Numbered from the stretch's first letter, positions 16,812-26,237 are shown. The stretch is 64,000 bases of DNA from Comamonas halotolerans (GCF_030162935.1 NZ_JASAUZ010000001.1:1-64000); one strand, 5' to 3'. The notes: generated by a model not told the origin, from the sequence alone. Made by a program: numbers and translations.

Positions 16812-17309
16812 ATGGCGATCCATCTCATCTATGCCCGCGCAGCCAATGGCGTGATCGGCTTGAACAACACCATGCCATGGCACCTGCCCGAGGATCTGGC
16901 TCACTTCAAACAGCTGACCAGCGGCAGCCCTGTCATCATGGGACGTAAAACCTGGGACTCGCTGCCCGAGCGTTTTCGCCCGTTGCCTGGTCGCACCAAC
17001 ATCGTTGTCACACGCAATCCTGACTGGCAAGCTGATGGTGTGCTTTGCGCCGGCAGCTTGGAAAAAGCCTTGCACATAGGTGCGCAACACGGTGACAACG
17101 TCTGGGTGATGGGTGGTGCGCAAATTTACGCTCAGGCCCTACCTTTGGCCGACACGGTGGAAGTCACCATCATCAACAAAGACTTTGCAGGTGATGCCTA
17201 TGCTCCTGTACTTGGTCCTGAGTGGAATGAAATTGCGCGCGAGGACCACGTGAGCGTCAAGGGTTTGCCTTTTAGTTTTGTGCGCTACGAGCGCCAACGC
17301 TCATCGTGA
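16812..17309 (+). CDS. folA: Dihydrofolate reductase
   Basis: 165 residues from ATG 16812 (MAIHLIYARAANGVIG); a TTG two codons upstream is less likely. Reduces dihydrofolate to tetrahydrofolate with NADPH. Diagnostic parts are GVIGLNNTMPWHLPEDLAHFK (substrate site with the Trp-His-Leu-Pro-Asp/Glu pattern), MGRKTWDSLP, and WVMGGAQIYAQALPLAD for the cofactor side. Length is normal. thyA, which often precedes folA in this family, is not adjacent here. Confidence 0.96.
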   Translation: MAIHLIYARAANGVIGLNNTMPWHLPEDLAHFKQLTSGSPVIMGRKTWDSLPERFRPLPGRTNIVVTRNPDWQADGVLCAGSLEKALHIGAQHGDNVWVMGGAQIYAQALPLADTVEVTIINKDFAGDAYAPVLGPEWNEIAREDHVSVKGLPFSFVRYERQRSS

Positions 17310-17383
17310 TTTCTGCCCTTTGGAACTGTTAGCTCCTTCGGGTGAAGACGGGTTGACGTTTTTGCTGCATTGCAACAATATTG

Positions 17384-17415
17384 AACGCCCGTGCGCTATT
17401 TGACGGGCGTTTTAG
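17384..17415 (+). terminator. Intrinsic terminator after folA
   Basis: AACGCCCGT, 10-base spacer, ACGGGCGTT, then TTTAG: a 9-bp stem with a short T-run, 75 bases after the folA stop and 18 bases before the next ATG. Confidence 0.7.
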
Positions 17416-17433
17416 TTGAAAGCCCCTATCGCC

Positions 17434-18504
17434 ATGAGCCTGATTCAACCTCTGCCTTCCGGACCGCTTGACATCGTAGGAGACATCCACGGTGAACTGC
17501 ATGCCTTGCAGGCGTTGTTGCACCATCTTGGCTATGACGAAACTGGTCGCCATGGGCAAGCGCGCACATTGGTGTTTGTTGGCGACTTTGTCGACCGCGG
17601 CCCAGATAGCCCCGGTGTAGTGGGTCTGGTACAGCGCTTGGTTGAAAGCGGTAACGCTTGCGCTATAGCGGGCAATCATGAAATAAATTTGTTACGCCAC
17701 GATGCCAAAGACGGTGCCGGCTGGTTCTTTGAAGAGCGTGTTGCCAGCGACACTACCAAATACAGCCACTTCGTACGTGCGACCAATATGCTGCAACGTG
17801 CACGCATAGAGACTTTTTTGAACAGTCTTCCTCTGGGCCTCGAGCGAGAAGACTTGCGAGTCATTCACGCCGCATGGCATGCCCCCGACATTGCCAAGGC
17901 TCGAACCATGTCTCTAGGTAGTGCACGCACCCAATATGACCATTGGGAAAGTCAGGCTGCCCAAGTGGCTCGCGAGTTGTGTATTGCCGATCGCATGGCC
18001 GAAGAGAAAGCCATCTGGCCACACAGCCTTGAAGATGGTGAGCGCTGCCCTCCGTTCTTGAAAGCACATTGCGACAACGAACTCAACAAAGCACTGATCA
18101 ACCCACTCAAAGTACTCACTTGCGGGCTGGAGCGACAAACACCGGAGCCATTTTTTGCAGGAAACAAATGGCGCTTTGTTGAACGCATGCCATGGTGGAA
18201 CAGCTATCCAGACGCTACTCCTGTGGTGATCGGACACTATTGGCGCTCTACTCTGCCTGCGCAAACCACCCACGAAGGGCTGTTTCGAAACATTAGCCCT
18301 TACGCATGGCATGGCCTGCACAGCAATGTGTTTTGTGTGGACTACTCAGTCGGTGCCCGTGCCCAGGCACGTACGTTCAATCGACCGAACGAACATATGA
18401 AGCTGGCAGCCTTGCGCTGGCCTGAACGCACCCTGGTATTTGATGATGGAAGCACCCACGCCACAACGGGTTTCATGCAGACACATATTGCCAATGCAGC
18501 CTGA
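17434..18504 (+). CDS. Calcineurin-like metallophosphoesterase
   Basis: 356 residues from ATG 17434 (MSLIQPLPSGPLDIVGDIHG). The metal-binding motifs of PPP-type phosphoesterases are intact: GDIHGE (D, H), GDFVDRGPDS (GDxxDRG) and GNHEIN (GNHE). A later VIGHYW supplies a further His. This places it near ApaH/PrpA-like enzymes that act on diadenosine polyphosphates or phosphoproteins, but it is longer than ApaH (~280) and its substrate cannot be read from sequence. It stands alone between two terminators-like hairpins. Confidence 0.85.
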   Translation: MSLIQPLPSGPLDIVGDIHGELHALQALLHHLGYDETGRHGQARTLVFVGDFVDRGPDSPGVVGLVQRLVESGNACAIAGNHEINLLRHDAKDGAGWFFEERVASDTTKYSHFVRATNMLQRARIETFLNSLPLGLEREDLRVIHAAWHAPDIAKARTMSLGSARTQYDHWESQAAQVARELCIADRMAEEKAIWPHSLEDGERCPPFLKAHCDNELNKALINPLKVLTCGLERQTPEPFFAGNKWRFVERMPWWNSYPDATPVVIGHYWRSTLPAQTTHEGLFRNISPYAWHGLHSNVFCVDYSVGARAQARTFNRPNEHMKLAALRWPERTLVFDDGSTHATTGFMQTHIANAA

Positions 18505-18509
18505 AAAAA

Positions 18510-18535
18510 AGCCACCCCACGGCAATGAGGTGGCT
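18510..18535 (-). terminator. Stem-loop after the phosphoesterase, U-tract on minus strand
   Basis: AGCCACC, 12-base loop, GGTGGCT, with an A-run to its left; read on the minus strand it ends in a T-run. It probably also ends the plus transcript less efficiently. Confidence 0.45.
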
Positions 18536-19062
18536 ATCAGTTACAAGCGTTTCGGGCAAACCCCACCCGAGCAACGAACTATACACATATTTCAGTAATT
18601 ACTGAAAATTAAAAATTCAATATATTTGTACTTCTACGCTGCGTGTATCCTCCAAGCCCTCCTGCGGTCTGATGACACTCACATACTCAGTACATCTCCC
18701 CAAGCAGACAATCAGCTCCACATCTATTAGCTAGCTTGGTGCCTTATGCAAAAAGACTAAAAGCGTGTCCTGCACGCTTGATCAACAAGTCATAAGCACA
18801 CACTTTCAGAAATCCTGACAGACATTAGGCATCTCCAGTGGAGCACGTCACGAGTCACAAAAGCTGGCAAGATGGCGTTTGTCAAGATCAGCACACGCGC
18901 TGCGCTTAACAGATGTCATCGTGCGCAAAACACATCCCAACGCCTTGTGTGCCAAGTAGGTGACTCGACCAAATTGAAATTGGTTACCCCGGCAAGCAGC
19001 AGGCGCAGAAACTCCGACATGCGCAGCCTGCTGCCCATATAAAACCTAGTGAATTTTTAGAC
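18536..19062. other. Long intergenic region with an 18-bp palindrome
   Basis: About 530 bases without a supported gene or tRNA. It contains TTTCAGTAATTACTGAAA at 18590-18607, a perfect palindrome in an AT-rich patch. Presumably includes the xthA promoter; no -35/-10 pair was convincing. Confidence 0.4.
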
Positions 19063-19839
19063 ATGCAAATTGCCACCTGGAACATCAACTCTCTGAACGT
19101 ACGCCTGCCTCAGTTGCTGGACTGGTTGCAAGCCAACCCCGTTGATGCCATTGGCCTGCAAGAACTCAAGCTCACCGACGACAAATTTCCCTTCATGGAG
19201 CTGGAGGCAGCAGGCTATCAAGCCGTTTGCCACGGTCAAAAAACATACAACGGCGTCGCAATTCTGAGTCGCTACCCCATGCGTGATGTGGTGCGCAATA
19301 TTCCTGGACTGCAAGACGAGCAGGCCCGTGTCATTGCGGCTACCCTAGATACGCCCCTGGGTGAAGTGCGCTTGATCAACTGCTATTTTGTGAACGGTCA
19401 AGCACCTGAATCTGACAAATTTGTCTACAAACTGCGTTGGCTGGCTGCGCTGGAAGCGTTTGTGAAGGCACAGTTGCAGCAGTACCCCCAATTGGTTTTG
19501 GTGGGTGATTTCAATGTTGCGCCAGAAGATCGCGACTCGTACGACCCAGAGGGGTTGCGCGGCACCATCCATCACACGCCCGAAGAACGCGCACACTTCC
19601 AGCAATTACTGGATTTGGGTCTGACTGATGCCTTCCGCATGTTTGAACAACCCGAAAAAAGCTACTCTTGGTGGGACTACCGTATGTTGGGTTTTCAGAA
19701 GAACCGTGGACTGCGCATCGACCACATTCTGGTCAGTACTGCACTGAAAGCACAAACCACCGCTTGCGTGGTGGACCGTGCTCCACGCAAAAACAAGCAG
19801 CCCAGCGACCACGCCCCCGTCGTCGTGACCTTGGGCTAA
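19063..19839 (+). CDS. xthA: Exodeoxyribonuclease III (AP endonuclease)
   Basis: 258 residues, usual length for ExoIII. Endonuclease/exonuclease/phosphatase fold with the signatures ATWNINSLNVRLPQLLDWL, LQELKLTDDKFP (catalytic Glu), VLVGDFNVAPEDRDSYDP (Asp/Asn) and RIDHILVS ... SDHAPVVV (Asp-His pair). It cuts abasic sites in base excision repair. Followed by a strong terminator. Confidence 0.95.
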   Translation: MQIATWNINSLNVRLPQLLDWLQANPVDAIGLQELKLTDDKFPFMELEAAGYQAVCHGQKTYNGVAILSRYPMRDVVRNIPGLQDEQARVIAATLDTPLGEVRLINCYFVNGQAPESDKFVYKLRWLAALEAFVKAQLQQYPQLVLVGDFNVAPEDRDSYDPEGLRGTIHHTPEERAHFQQLLDLGLTDAFRMFEQPEKSYSWWDYRMLGFQKNRGLRIDHILVSTALKAQTTACVVDRAPRKNKQPSDHAPVVVTLG

Positions 19840-19848
19840 GCCAATAAG

Positions 19849-19873
19849 AAGCCGCTATCACAGCGGCTTTTTT
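19849..19873 (+). terminator. Intrinsic terminator after xthA
   Basis: AAGCCGCT, loop ATCAC, AGCGGCTT followed by TTTT; lies 10 bases after the stop and 30 bases before the MFS start. Confidence 0.85.
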
Positions 19874-19902
19874 GCGTAGATTTTCTTTTTCAACAGTTTG
19901 CT

Positions 19903-21153
19903 GTGTCGAGTTCCCTTCCCGTTCGCAACGCAGTGTGGCGTGACCCTGCTTTTGCCTCCTTCCTGACCGCCCGCATGCTGGGTGTTTTTGCCCAGCAAAT
20001 GCAGGCAGTGGTGGTCGCATGGCAGGTCTATGAAATCACTCGCACCCCTATCTCTTTGGCATACGTGGGGCTGGCACAGTTTCTGCCGATGTTGCTGCTG
20101 CTGATCCCGGCAGGAGATCTGGCAGACCGCATCAGCCGCAAGCACATTCTGGCCTCAAGCTGGAGTGTGGCTGCTGCATGCGCTGCGCTGCTGTGGTGGC
20201 TGAGCACCTTGGGTGAACACGGTGTGGGTGGCATCTATGCAGTGCTGGTGCTGTTTGGTTGCAGCCGTGCTTTCACAGGACCGGCCATGCAGAGCCTGCT
20301 GCCACAAATTGTGCCGCGTGAGCAGCTGGCGCAGGCTTTGGCCACGAACAGCATGTTGATGCGCAGTGCTGCTATTGCCTCGCCTGTACTTGGTGGCGTG
20401 CTGTTTGGCCTCGGTGGTGGAGAACTCACATACGCGGTTTGTGCCGTGGCATTGAGCCTGGCCGTGCTCCTGCTGTGGCAAGTGCCGGTGAAATACGCAG
20501 CGCCCCGCCAGGAGCTGCAAGGCACAATGTGGCAACGCGCTGCCGATGGCTTTCGCTTTATCGGCAGCCGCCCGATTGTGCTGGGAACCATCTCGCTGGA
20601 TTTGTTTGCAGTGCTGCTTGGAGGCGTCGTTGCCTTGTTGCCTGTTTATGCCAAAGAGGTGCTGCACACCGGCCCTGAAGGACTGGGTTTGCTGCGCTCG
20701 GCCATGGCAGGTGGTGAGGTGGCGATGGGCTTGTGGCTCAGCGTCAGACCTATCCAGCGGCACGTTGGCAAAGTGATGTTTGGAGCTGTCGCGGTTTTTG
20801 GCTTGGCCAATCTGGTATTTGCGCTGTCGCACTGGTTCTGGCTGTCTATGACCATGCTAGCCATTGCCGGTGCCGCCGATATGGTGAGCGTCTACATTCG
20901 CTCGGCCCTGGTGCAATTTTCAACGCCCGACTCCATGCGCGGACGTGTGAATGCCGTGAACATGCTGTTCATCAGCTCCAGCAACGAGCTCGGTGAATTC
21001 CGGGCCGGTGCCATGGCCGCGGCGTTGAGCACAGTGCCTGCCGCGATTGTGGGCAGCGTTTGCACATTGGGCGTCGTCGGCGTGTGGATGCAACTGTTCA
21101 AGCCCTTGCGCGACGTGGATCGTCTGGAAGATGCTGGCGCACTTCAAAATTGA
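19903..21153 (+). CDS. Major facilitator superfamily exporter (EntS/DHA3-like)
   Basis: 416 residues from GTG 19903; about 11-12 hydrophobic helices. The order of segments, with LYGLADFLPMLLL-like VGLAQFLPMLLLLIPAGDLADRISRKHIL (motif A, GDLADRxxRK) and a late SALVQFSTPDSMRGRVNAVN, matches the MFS_3/DHA3 group that includes the enterobactin exporter EntS. Substrate unknown; no siderophore genes nearby. The start has no good ribosome site, so initiation a few codons off is possible. Confidence 0.85.
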   Translation: MSSSLPVRNAVWRDPAFASFLTARMLGVFAQQMQAVVVAWQVYEITRTPISLAYVGLAQFLPMLLLLIPAGDLADRISRKHILASSWSVAAACAALLWWLSTLGEHGVGGIYAVLVLFGCSRAFTGPAMQSLLPQIVPREQLAQALATNSMLMRSAAIASPVLGGVLFGLGGGELTYAVCAVALSLAVLLLWQVPVKYAAPRQELQGTMWQRAADGFRFIGSRPIVLGTISLDLFAVLLGGVVALLPVYAKEVLHTGPEGLGLLRSAMAGGEVAMGLWLSVRPIQRHVGKVMFGAVAVFGLANLVFALSHWFWLSMTMLAIAGAADMVSVYIRSALVQFSTPDSMRGRVNAVNMLFISSSNELGEFRAGAMAAALSTVPAAIVGSVCTLGVVGVWMQLFKPLRDVDRLEDAGALQN

Positions 21154-21216
21154 TGCAACCTTTGCACACAGCTCAGCACCAACACCTGTGCACATTGCAA
21201 CTGTTTGCTTCATACC

Positions 21217-21681
21217 GTGATACGTTATCTGCCACTCCTTACCTTGGTCTTCGCACTTGCCGGGTGCGGAGACTTTCTTACGCGTCTGAATGGCTATCCT
21301 GAAACTGACACTTCAATCAATGTAGAAACTGCGACGCCCAACGAAATTGCCGATGCCTTGAGTCAATTGGCGCATATTGCAGTGATTGGTGATGACTGGG
21401 AGTTCCTAGATCCCAACGATGCTTGCACGGTCCACGTCATCGATAAAAGTGCCGATGAAAGTTACCCCCTGCACCTGCAAGGTGCCACGTTCACCTTGCA
21501 GCATGACAAAGCAAGCAAAAACTATTACGCCCTCATGCATCGCGGCGGCCAGCTGGTGTACGGACATGACCAGAAGCCACTGCGTTTGTTTGAAACGGAC
21601 AGCTACCACGATGTATTTTTTGCCGAGGGCTACTTGCTGGCTCTGGCAAAAAAATGCCAGCAAGGTCTGCGTGCTCACTAG
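21217..21681 (+). CDS. Small hypothetical lipoprotein
   Basis: 154 residues from GTG 21217 (a TTG at 21205 is the other choice). Signal peptide IRYLPLLTLVFALAGC with a clear LAGC lipobox at ~14-17, so a lipid-anchored envelope protein is expected. The mature part is acidic and has two further Cys residues (DACTV and KKCQQG) that might pair. No family recognised. Ends before a strong bidirectional terminator. Confidence 0.65.
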   Translation: MIRYLPLLTLVFALAGCGDFLTRLNGYPETDTSINVETATPNEIADALSQLAHIAVIGDDWEFLDPNDACTVHVIDKSADESYPLHLQGATFTLQHDKASKNYYALMHRGGQLVYGHDQKPLRLFETDSYHDVFFAEGYLLALAKKCQQGLRAH

Positions 21682-21728
21682 TTCCAGCACACCTGAGGCC
21701 CAGTTCCCAATCCGTGCCACATCGGCAT

Positions 21729-21766
21729 GAAAAAGCCCCGCTGACGTTCATCCGCGGGGCTTTTTC
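21729..21766. terminator. Bidirectional terminator between convergent genes
   Basis: GAAAAAGCCCCGC, 12-base loop, GCGGGGCTTTTTC: a perfect 13-base inverted repeat with U-tracts on both strands, ending the lipoprotein gene and the ddh gene. Confidence 0.92.
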
Positions 21767-21790
21767 CATCCACTGCAACAGTCAGCGTTT

Positions 21791-22789
21791 TTACAGTGCT
21801 TCCTTGCGCAATTGTTCAGGGCTCTTGGCAGACAACCAGCCTGGCGCCACATCGAACACCGTCTTCGCACCGGTCATACCCCATTGCTGCATGCGATGCA
21901 CGGCACGCGCATAAGCTACCAGCACGCTGGAAGTGAACTCAGGGTTGCTGTCGAGTTGCAAGCGGTACTCGATCACCTGCTTGTTCTCACCCGAAGTGTT
22001 GCCGCTGCGGATCACAAAACCGCCGTGGGGCATGGCGCTGTGGTTTTGTTGCAGCTCCTGTGCCGAGATGAAGTTGACCGTGGTGTCGTACTCATCAAAG
22101 TAGTGCGGCATGGTCACAATGGCTTGGCGCACGGCTTCGGCATCTGCACCTTCGGTCAATACCACATAGCAGTGGCGCTCGTGCTTTTGGCGTGTGCTCA
22201 GAGCAGGACGTGTGCCACTGCGCACAGCGTCCACAGCAGCTTCTACGGGGATGGTGTACTGCACGCCACCAGCCACGCCTGGAATGCGGCGAATCGCGTC
22301 GGAGTGCCCCTGGCTCAAACCCTTGCCCCAGAAGGTATAGGTGGCACCATCAGGCAGCAAAGCTTCGCCCATGACACGGTTGATGGAGAACATGCCGGGA
22401 TCCCAGCCTGCAGAAATCAAGGCCGTGGTTTTGCCCCCCATGGCCGCTGCATCAACGGCAGCAAAGTGCTCAGGCACTCGGGCGTGGGTATCAAAGCTGT
22501 CCACAATGCAGAACTTTGCCGCCAACGCGGGCGACTGAAGAGGCAAGTCATCCTTGGAGCCACCACACAGCACCAGCACATCCACACGGTCTGCGTGTTG
22601 CTCCAGATCTGCCATTGAGAACACGGGAGTGCCTTCAAACACAGGTTTGAGTTGACTGGGATCGCGGCGGGTGTAAATGCCTGCGACCATCATGTCAGGG
22701 TTCTTGGCAACTGCGTTCTCCACGCCACGACCCAAATTTCCATAGCCCACCACGCCAATGCGGATAGGGTTGGCTGCTGTTGTTTCCAT
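21791..22789 (-). CDS. ddh: meso-Diaminopimelate D-dehydrogenase
   Basis: 332 residues from ATG 22789, chosen because AAAGGAAG lies 8 bases upstream. N-terminal Rossmann motif IGVVGYGNLGRGVE, then YTRRDP and LVLCGGSKDD (NADP side), and the family's substrate region SFDTHARVPEH, SAGWDPGMFSINR, FWGKGLSQGHSDAIRRIPGV. The enzyme makes meso-DAP directly from tetrahydrodipicolinate with NADPH and ammonia, a one-step route that bypasses DapD/C/E/F in some bacteria. Whether it is the main route here cannot be told from the window. Confidence 0.93.
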   Translation of the reverse strand: METTAANPIRIGVVGYGNLGRGVENAVAKNPDMMVAGIYTRRDPSQLKPVFEGTPVFSMADLEQHADRVDVLVLCGGSKDDLPLQSPALAAKFCIVDSFDTHARVPEHFAAVDAAAMGGKTTALISAGWDPGMFSINRVMGEALLPDGATYTFWGKGLSQGHSDAIRRIPGVAGGVQYTIPVEAAVDAVRSGTRPALSTRQKHERHCYVVLTEGADAEAVRQAIVTMPHYFDEYDTTVNFISAQELQQNHSAMPHGGFVIRSGNTSGENKQVIEYRLQLDSNPEFTSSVLVAYARAVHRMQQWGMTGAKTVFDVAPGWLSAKSPEQLRKEAL

Positions 22790-22853
22790 GAGCAAACTTC
22801 CTTTCAAATCAAACATCTAGGCAACCGATGAAATACCGTTGCCACTCATTTCT

Positions 22854-23768
22854 TTATTTGGTCTTGCTGGTGCTGCTGGCATCAGCGGAGCGGCGCAGTT
22901 GCAAAGCGCCCTCCAGCGCCAGCAAGGCCACTGCTGCGCCAATCAAGACGTACATGGGCTCCTGGCCTACTTGAATTCGCTCGCCCATCAACAATGCAGC
23001 CAGCACCAGCAGCATGGGCTCTACATAAGACAGCAAGCCAAACAAGCCCAGCGGCAGCAAACGACTGGCCGTCATATACAAAGCCAACGCCACCGCACTG
23101 ATTACACCAAGCAAAGGCACCATCCACTGCAGCACTGAAGTGCTTTGCACCGCCTGCCAGCCCGTAAAGGCTGCAGAGGCATCGCCCCAGGCAAACCATG
23201 CGCACACCGGCAACATCAACACCACATCCAGCCAATGGCCTGCCAAACTATTGGTTTTCAATACACGGCGCAGTACAAAGTACGCGGGATAGCCGATCAC
23301 CACAACCCAGGTCGACCAAGCCAATCCCCCTGCGCGCCAGATCTCCCACACCATGCCACATGCAGCCAAGGCTGTTGCGCCGGTTTGCCACAGTGTCAAA
23401 CGCTCTTTGAACACCAAGCGCCCCGCCAACACCATGGCCAAGGGCAACAGGAAATAACCCAGTGATACCGGCAAAGCATGTCCGTGCAAGGGTGCCCACA
23501 TAAACAGCCACAACTGAACACCCGCCAGAGAAGAAGACAGCAGCAGCATCAACGCCAAAGGCCAGTTTCTGGATACACGCTGCAACAAGGTCCATACCGC
23601 CGCACCTTGGCCGCTGTAAAGCAGCCATGCCGTAGTGAAAGGGATGGTCATCAGCATGCGCCAGCCAAAGATTTGCTCTCCAGTCAGCGGTTGCAGCAGC
23701 GGCGCCAAATAGTAGATGGCTCCAAAAATGCATGAGGCCACGATTGAAGCTGCTACGCCCTGAAACAT
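22854..23768 (-). CDS. rarD: EamA-family transporter RarD
   Basis: 304 residues from ATG 23768 (MFQGVAASIVASCIFGAIYY); the longer frame to 23936 adds a hydrophilic stretch unlike the family and is rejected. About ten TM helices in two EamA repeats. RarD-type marks include QIFGWRMLMTIPFTT, PLHGHALPVSLGYFLLPLAMVLAGR and a second-half LLSYVEPMLLVLAALLMGE. RarD homologues are inner-membrane carriers of uncertain substrate (chloramphenicol sensitivity phenotypes are described in Pseudomonas). No operon partner. Confidence 0.85.
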   Translation of the reverse strand: MFQGVAASIVASCIFGAIYYLAPLLQPLTGEQIFGWRMLMTIPFTTAWLLYSGQGAAVWTLLQRVSRNWPLALMLLLSSSLAGVQLWLFMWAPLHGHALPVSLGYFLLPLAMVLAGRLVFKERLTLWQTGATALAACGMVWEIWRAGGLAWSTWVVVIGYPAYFVLRRVLKTNSLAGHWLDVVLMLPVCAWFAWGDASAAFTGWQAVQSTSVLQWMVPLLGVISAVALALYMTASRLLPLGLFGLLSYVEPMLLVLAALLMGERIQVGQEPMYVLIGAAVALLALEGALQLRRSADASSTSKTK

Positions 23769-24172
23769 CCCATCCCAACTTTCTAGATTTATCTGTGCGC
23801 CTTGACCCCACACTGCGCCAAAAAGATGCAAGCATGCACCAAACAGGTGATTCTCGGTGAAATCCTCATTACTTCGTGCACGTATTTGCTTATCCACATG
23901 CACGCCAGCAACGCCGCCCTTGAACTTGCCCCGCAAGCAGCAAGTTATAAGCTGACCCAGCCAAGTCTTGCTGACACATCAGTTGGCCCCACCTGGCTAT
24001 CTTCTTTTATCCACCCGCCGTCTGAAGCAAAGACAAGCATTTGCAGATCTACTGCAACACACCCGCTTAATTGCGCAGCGCCGCTGGCTCCACCCCTGTA
24101 CATGTCTGCACACAATCACAAGCTTTATCCTAAACGCCTACACTTGCCCGCTTTGCGCATTTCTTCCCAACC

Positions 24173-24985
24173 ATGACCGACGCCGCCGAACGCCCCTGCT
24201 ACACACATCCGCTGGAGATTCTTTGGCAAGACGAAGACATGGTGGTGGTCTACAAGCCTGCGGGCTGGCTGGTGCACCGCACCGCCATAGCGCGCCATGA
24301 AACACGCTTTGTGCTGCAAACCTTGCGCGATCAAATTGGCCGCCATGTCTGGCCGGTGCACCGCCTCGATCAAGGCACCTGCGGGGTGCTGGTATTTGCG
24401 CTGAACAAGGAAAGCTGCCAAAAGCTGGCCGCATGCTTTGTGGAACACACCGCCCATAAGCACTATCTGGCCCTGGCGCGTGGGTGGCTGCCCGATGAGG
24501 TGGAGGTGGACTACGCACTCAAGCCCGACGATGCGCCCGAGGACGCCCCCGCCCAGCCTGCGCAAACCACGCTGCGCTGCCTGGCACACCTGGAATGGCC
24601 TGAAGCCTATGACAAGCGCCATGCAAGCACCCGTTTATCGCTGGTGGAGGCCTTCCCCAAAACAGGCCGTCGCCACCAGATCCGACGTCACCTCAAGCAC
24701 GAGTCGCACCCCATCATTGGCGATGCCACACATGGCAAAGGCCCGTTGAACCGCTGGTGGGCCGAGCGGATCGGGCTGCACCGCCTGTGGCTACACGCGC
24801 ATGCGCTGCAATTGCCCCACCCACGCACTGGCGAGCGCATGCACTTTTGCGCAGACTGGCGCCAATTGAACCATGTCCCAGAGGTTCAACAGTGGCAGCA
24901 GTTGCTTCGTATCAACGGCTGGCAGGCATTGCTACGCGGCTTGCCCGAAAGCTGTGGCATCACCTTGCCCCCCAAGCCGGTCTGA
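24173..24985 (+). CDS. truC: tRNA pseudouridine(65) synthase TruC-like
   Basis: 270 residues. RluA-family pseudouridine synthase with the catalytic-Asp motif in PVHRLDQGTCGVLVFAL, preceded by VVVYKPAGWLVHR and followed by ALARGWLPDE, KTGRRHQIRRHLKH and the end block IGLHRLWLHAHAL. The short N terminus without an S4 domain and the GKGPLNRWWAERIGLHR segment point to TruC rather than RluA/C/D. It isomerises U65 of certain tRNAs. Confidence 0.85.
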   Translation: MTDAAERPCYTHPLEILWQDEDMVVVYKPAGWLVHRTAIARHETRFVLQTLRDQIGRHVWPVHRLDQGTCGVLVFALNKESCQKLAACFVEHTAHKHYLALARGWLPDEVEVDYALKPDDAPEDAPAQPAQTTLRCLAHLEWPEAYDKRHASTRLSLVEAFPKTGRRHQIRRHLKHESHPIIGDATHGKGPLNRWWAERIGLHRLWLHAHALQLPHPRTGERMHFCADWRQLNHVPEVQQWQQLLRINGWQALLRGLPESCGITLPPKPV

Positions 24986-25010
24986 CAGGATTTCCTGCGT
25001 TGAAAGAAAA

Positions 25011-25043
25011 AAGGACTTCAGATACCAAGTAGCTGAAGTCCTC
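25011..25043. terminator. Terminator hairpin between convergent truC and DHH gene
   Basis: AGGACTTCAG, 11-base loop, CTGAAGTCCT then CTTG, with an A-run on the left. The identical stem recurs after tolA at 44344-44375. Confidence 0.65.
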
Positions 25044-25097
25044 TTGTTCCACCATCCATGCAGCAATCCATGACTGCATGAGGGCAGCACTGGCCGA

Positions 25098-26096
25098 TCA
25101 CTTCTTGGGCTTGACCCACTTGCCTTCTTCATCGAACTCGAGCAACGGCGCAGGCACGAGAACGTAATCAGCTTCACGGTCAGCTTTCAGCTCTCCCTTG
25201 AGCAGGTCCAGCAGGCGATCATTGTCCATCCTGAAACCACATGCCTGCGCATGGCCACCACCGCCAAAGCTTTCTGCCAACGGAATACAGTTGAACTCCG
25301 AGCGCGAACGCAGCCCCACCTTGGTGCCTTTGGGGTTGGCGTGCCACATCAACGCAAAGCTGCCGCTTTGGCGCGAAAGCAGATCACCCACCTGGCTGTG
25401 GAATACACCCGGGCAGTTGACCATCAGCCCCTGGAAGCCATTGAAGGTCAGCACCTGCGCGCCTGAGGCGATGTCTTCACACAAGCTTTTGAACTTTTCA
25501 TCCATGGCACCACCACGCGCCATGAAAGCAGCCTCTTGCTCCGGCGTAAAGGCAGCAATTTCTGCCCAACGCTCAAAGCTGCGCACCTCCATGTCCAGAG
25601 CTGCCAAAAACGGAGCACTTTCTGCAAACTCCCACTTCCAGATATCGCGGTCTTCGATGTACTTGATCAGACCCGGCACGGGTTTTTCGGGATGAAAGAA
25701 TTCCCAAGCCAGCCTGGCACCTGACTTGTTCATGTCAAAGTGCACCACACCGCACTGGCATTGGTAACCCGTCAGCTTTTCCGCCGCACTCTTGTGATGG
25801 TCCAAAACCACCAACTTGCTGACCTTGGACTCAATCTCCGCCATCAGCACAGGCTCAAACGCAAAGTCCACCACGTATACGGCACGGCCTTGCAAGTCCT
25901 CGCCCAGATCAGCAGCAGTCTGAATTTCTCCGTGATCCAAGCCACGGTACTCTGCCTTGTCACCGTAGAACAGCCAGGCGGCCAAGGCAGCGCCAAAACC
26001 GTCCGGGCAGCGGCGTCCGTGGTAGAGGATCAAGGGGCGAACGTCTTCCAAAGAAGCTTGCACAAACAATTGCAATGGGAGGATGGTATTTTTCAT
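25098..26096 (-). CDS. DHH/DHHA1-family phosphoesterase
   Basis: 332 residues from ATG 26096 (MKNTILPLQLF) with GGGGCAAC upstream; the frame extends further but without support. DHH domain: ILYHGRRCPDGFGAALAAWL (metal-binding Asp), VVDFAF and the namesake VVLDHHKSA. The DHHA1 end carries SFGGGGHAQACGFRM, the substrate-binding GGGHxxAxG motif. Such enzymes hydrolyse short oligonucleotides, pAp or cyclic dinucleotide products; this one is nearer to the uncharacterised 'exopolyphosphatase-like' group than to RecJ. Substrate not assignable. Confidence 0.85.
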   Translation of the reverse strand: MKNTILPLQLFVQASLEDVRPLILYHGRRCPDGFGAALAAWLFYGDKAEYRGLDHGEIQTAADLGEDLQGRAVYVVDFAFEPVLMAEIESKVSKLVVLDHHKSAAEKLTGYQCQCGVVHFDMNKSGARLAWEFFHPEKPVPGLIKYIEDRDIWKWEFAESAPFLAALDMEVRSFERWAEIAAFTPEQEAAFMARGGAMDEKFKSLCEDIASGAQVLTFNGFQGLMVNCPGVFHSQVGDLLSRQSGSFALMWHANPKGTKVGLRSRSEFNCIPLAESFGGGGHAQACGFRMDNDRLLDLLKGELKADREADYVLVPAPLLEFDEEGKWVKPKK

Positions 26097-26237
26097 GTTG
26101 CCCCTATTTTCACCGCGTAGCGTCCAACTCACACGACGTAGGTGCAAGATGACACGCATTTGCGGCAGACAAAAACAGCATCTAGAGCCTCAGCAGCGCA
26201 CCATGATGGACATATTCCACACGCAGGAGCAGCACCC

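Noticed and set aside
18536-19062. tRNA or small ORF in the long gap
   Set aside because: No cloverleaf with a T-loop/acceptor pairing and no ORF with ribosome site was found.
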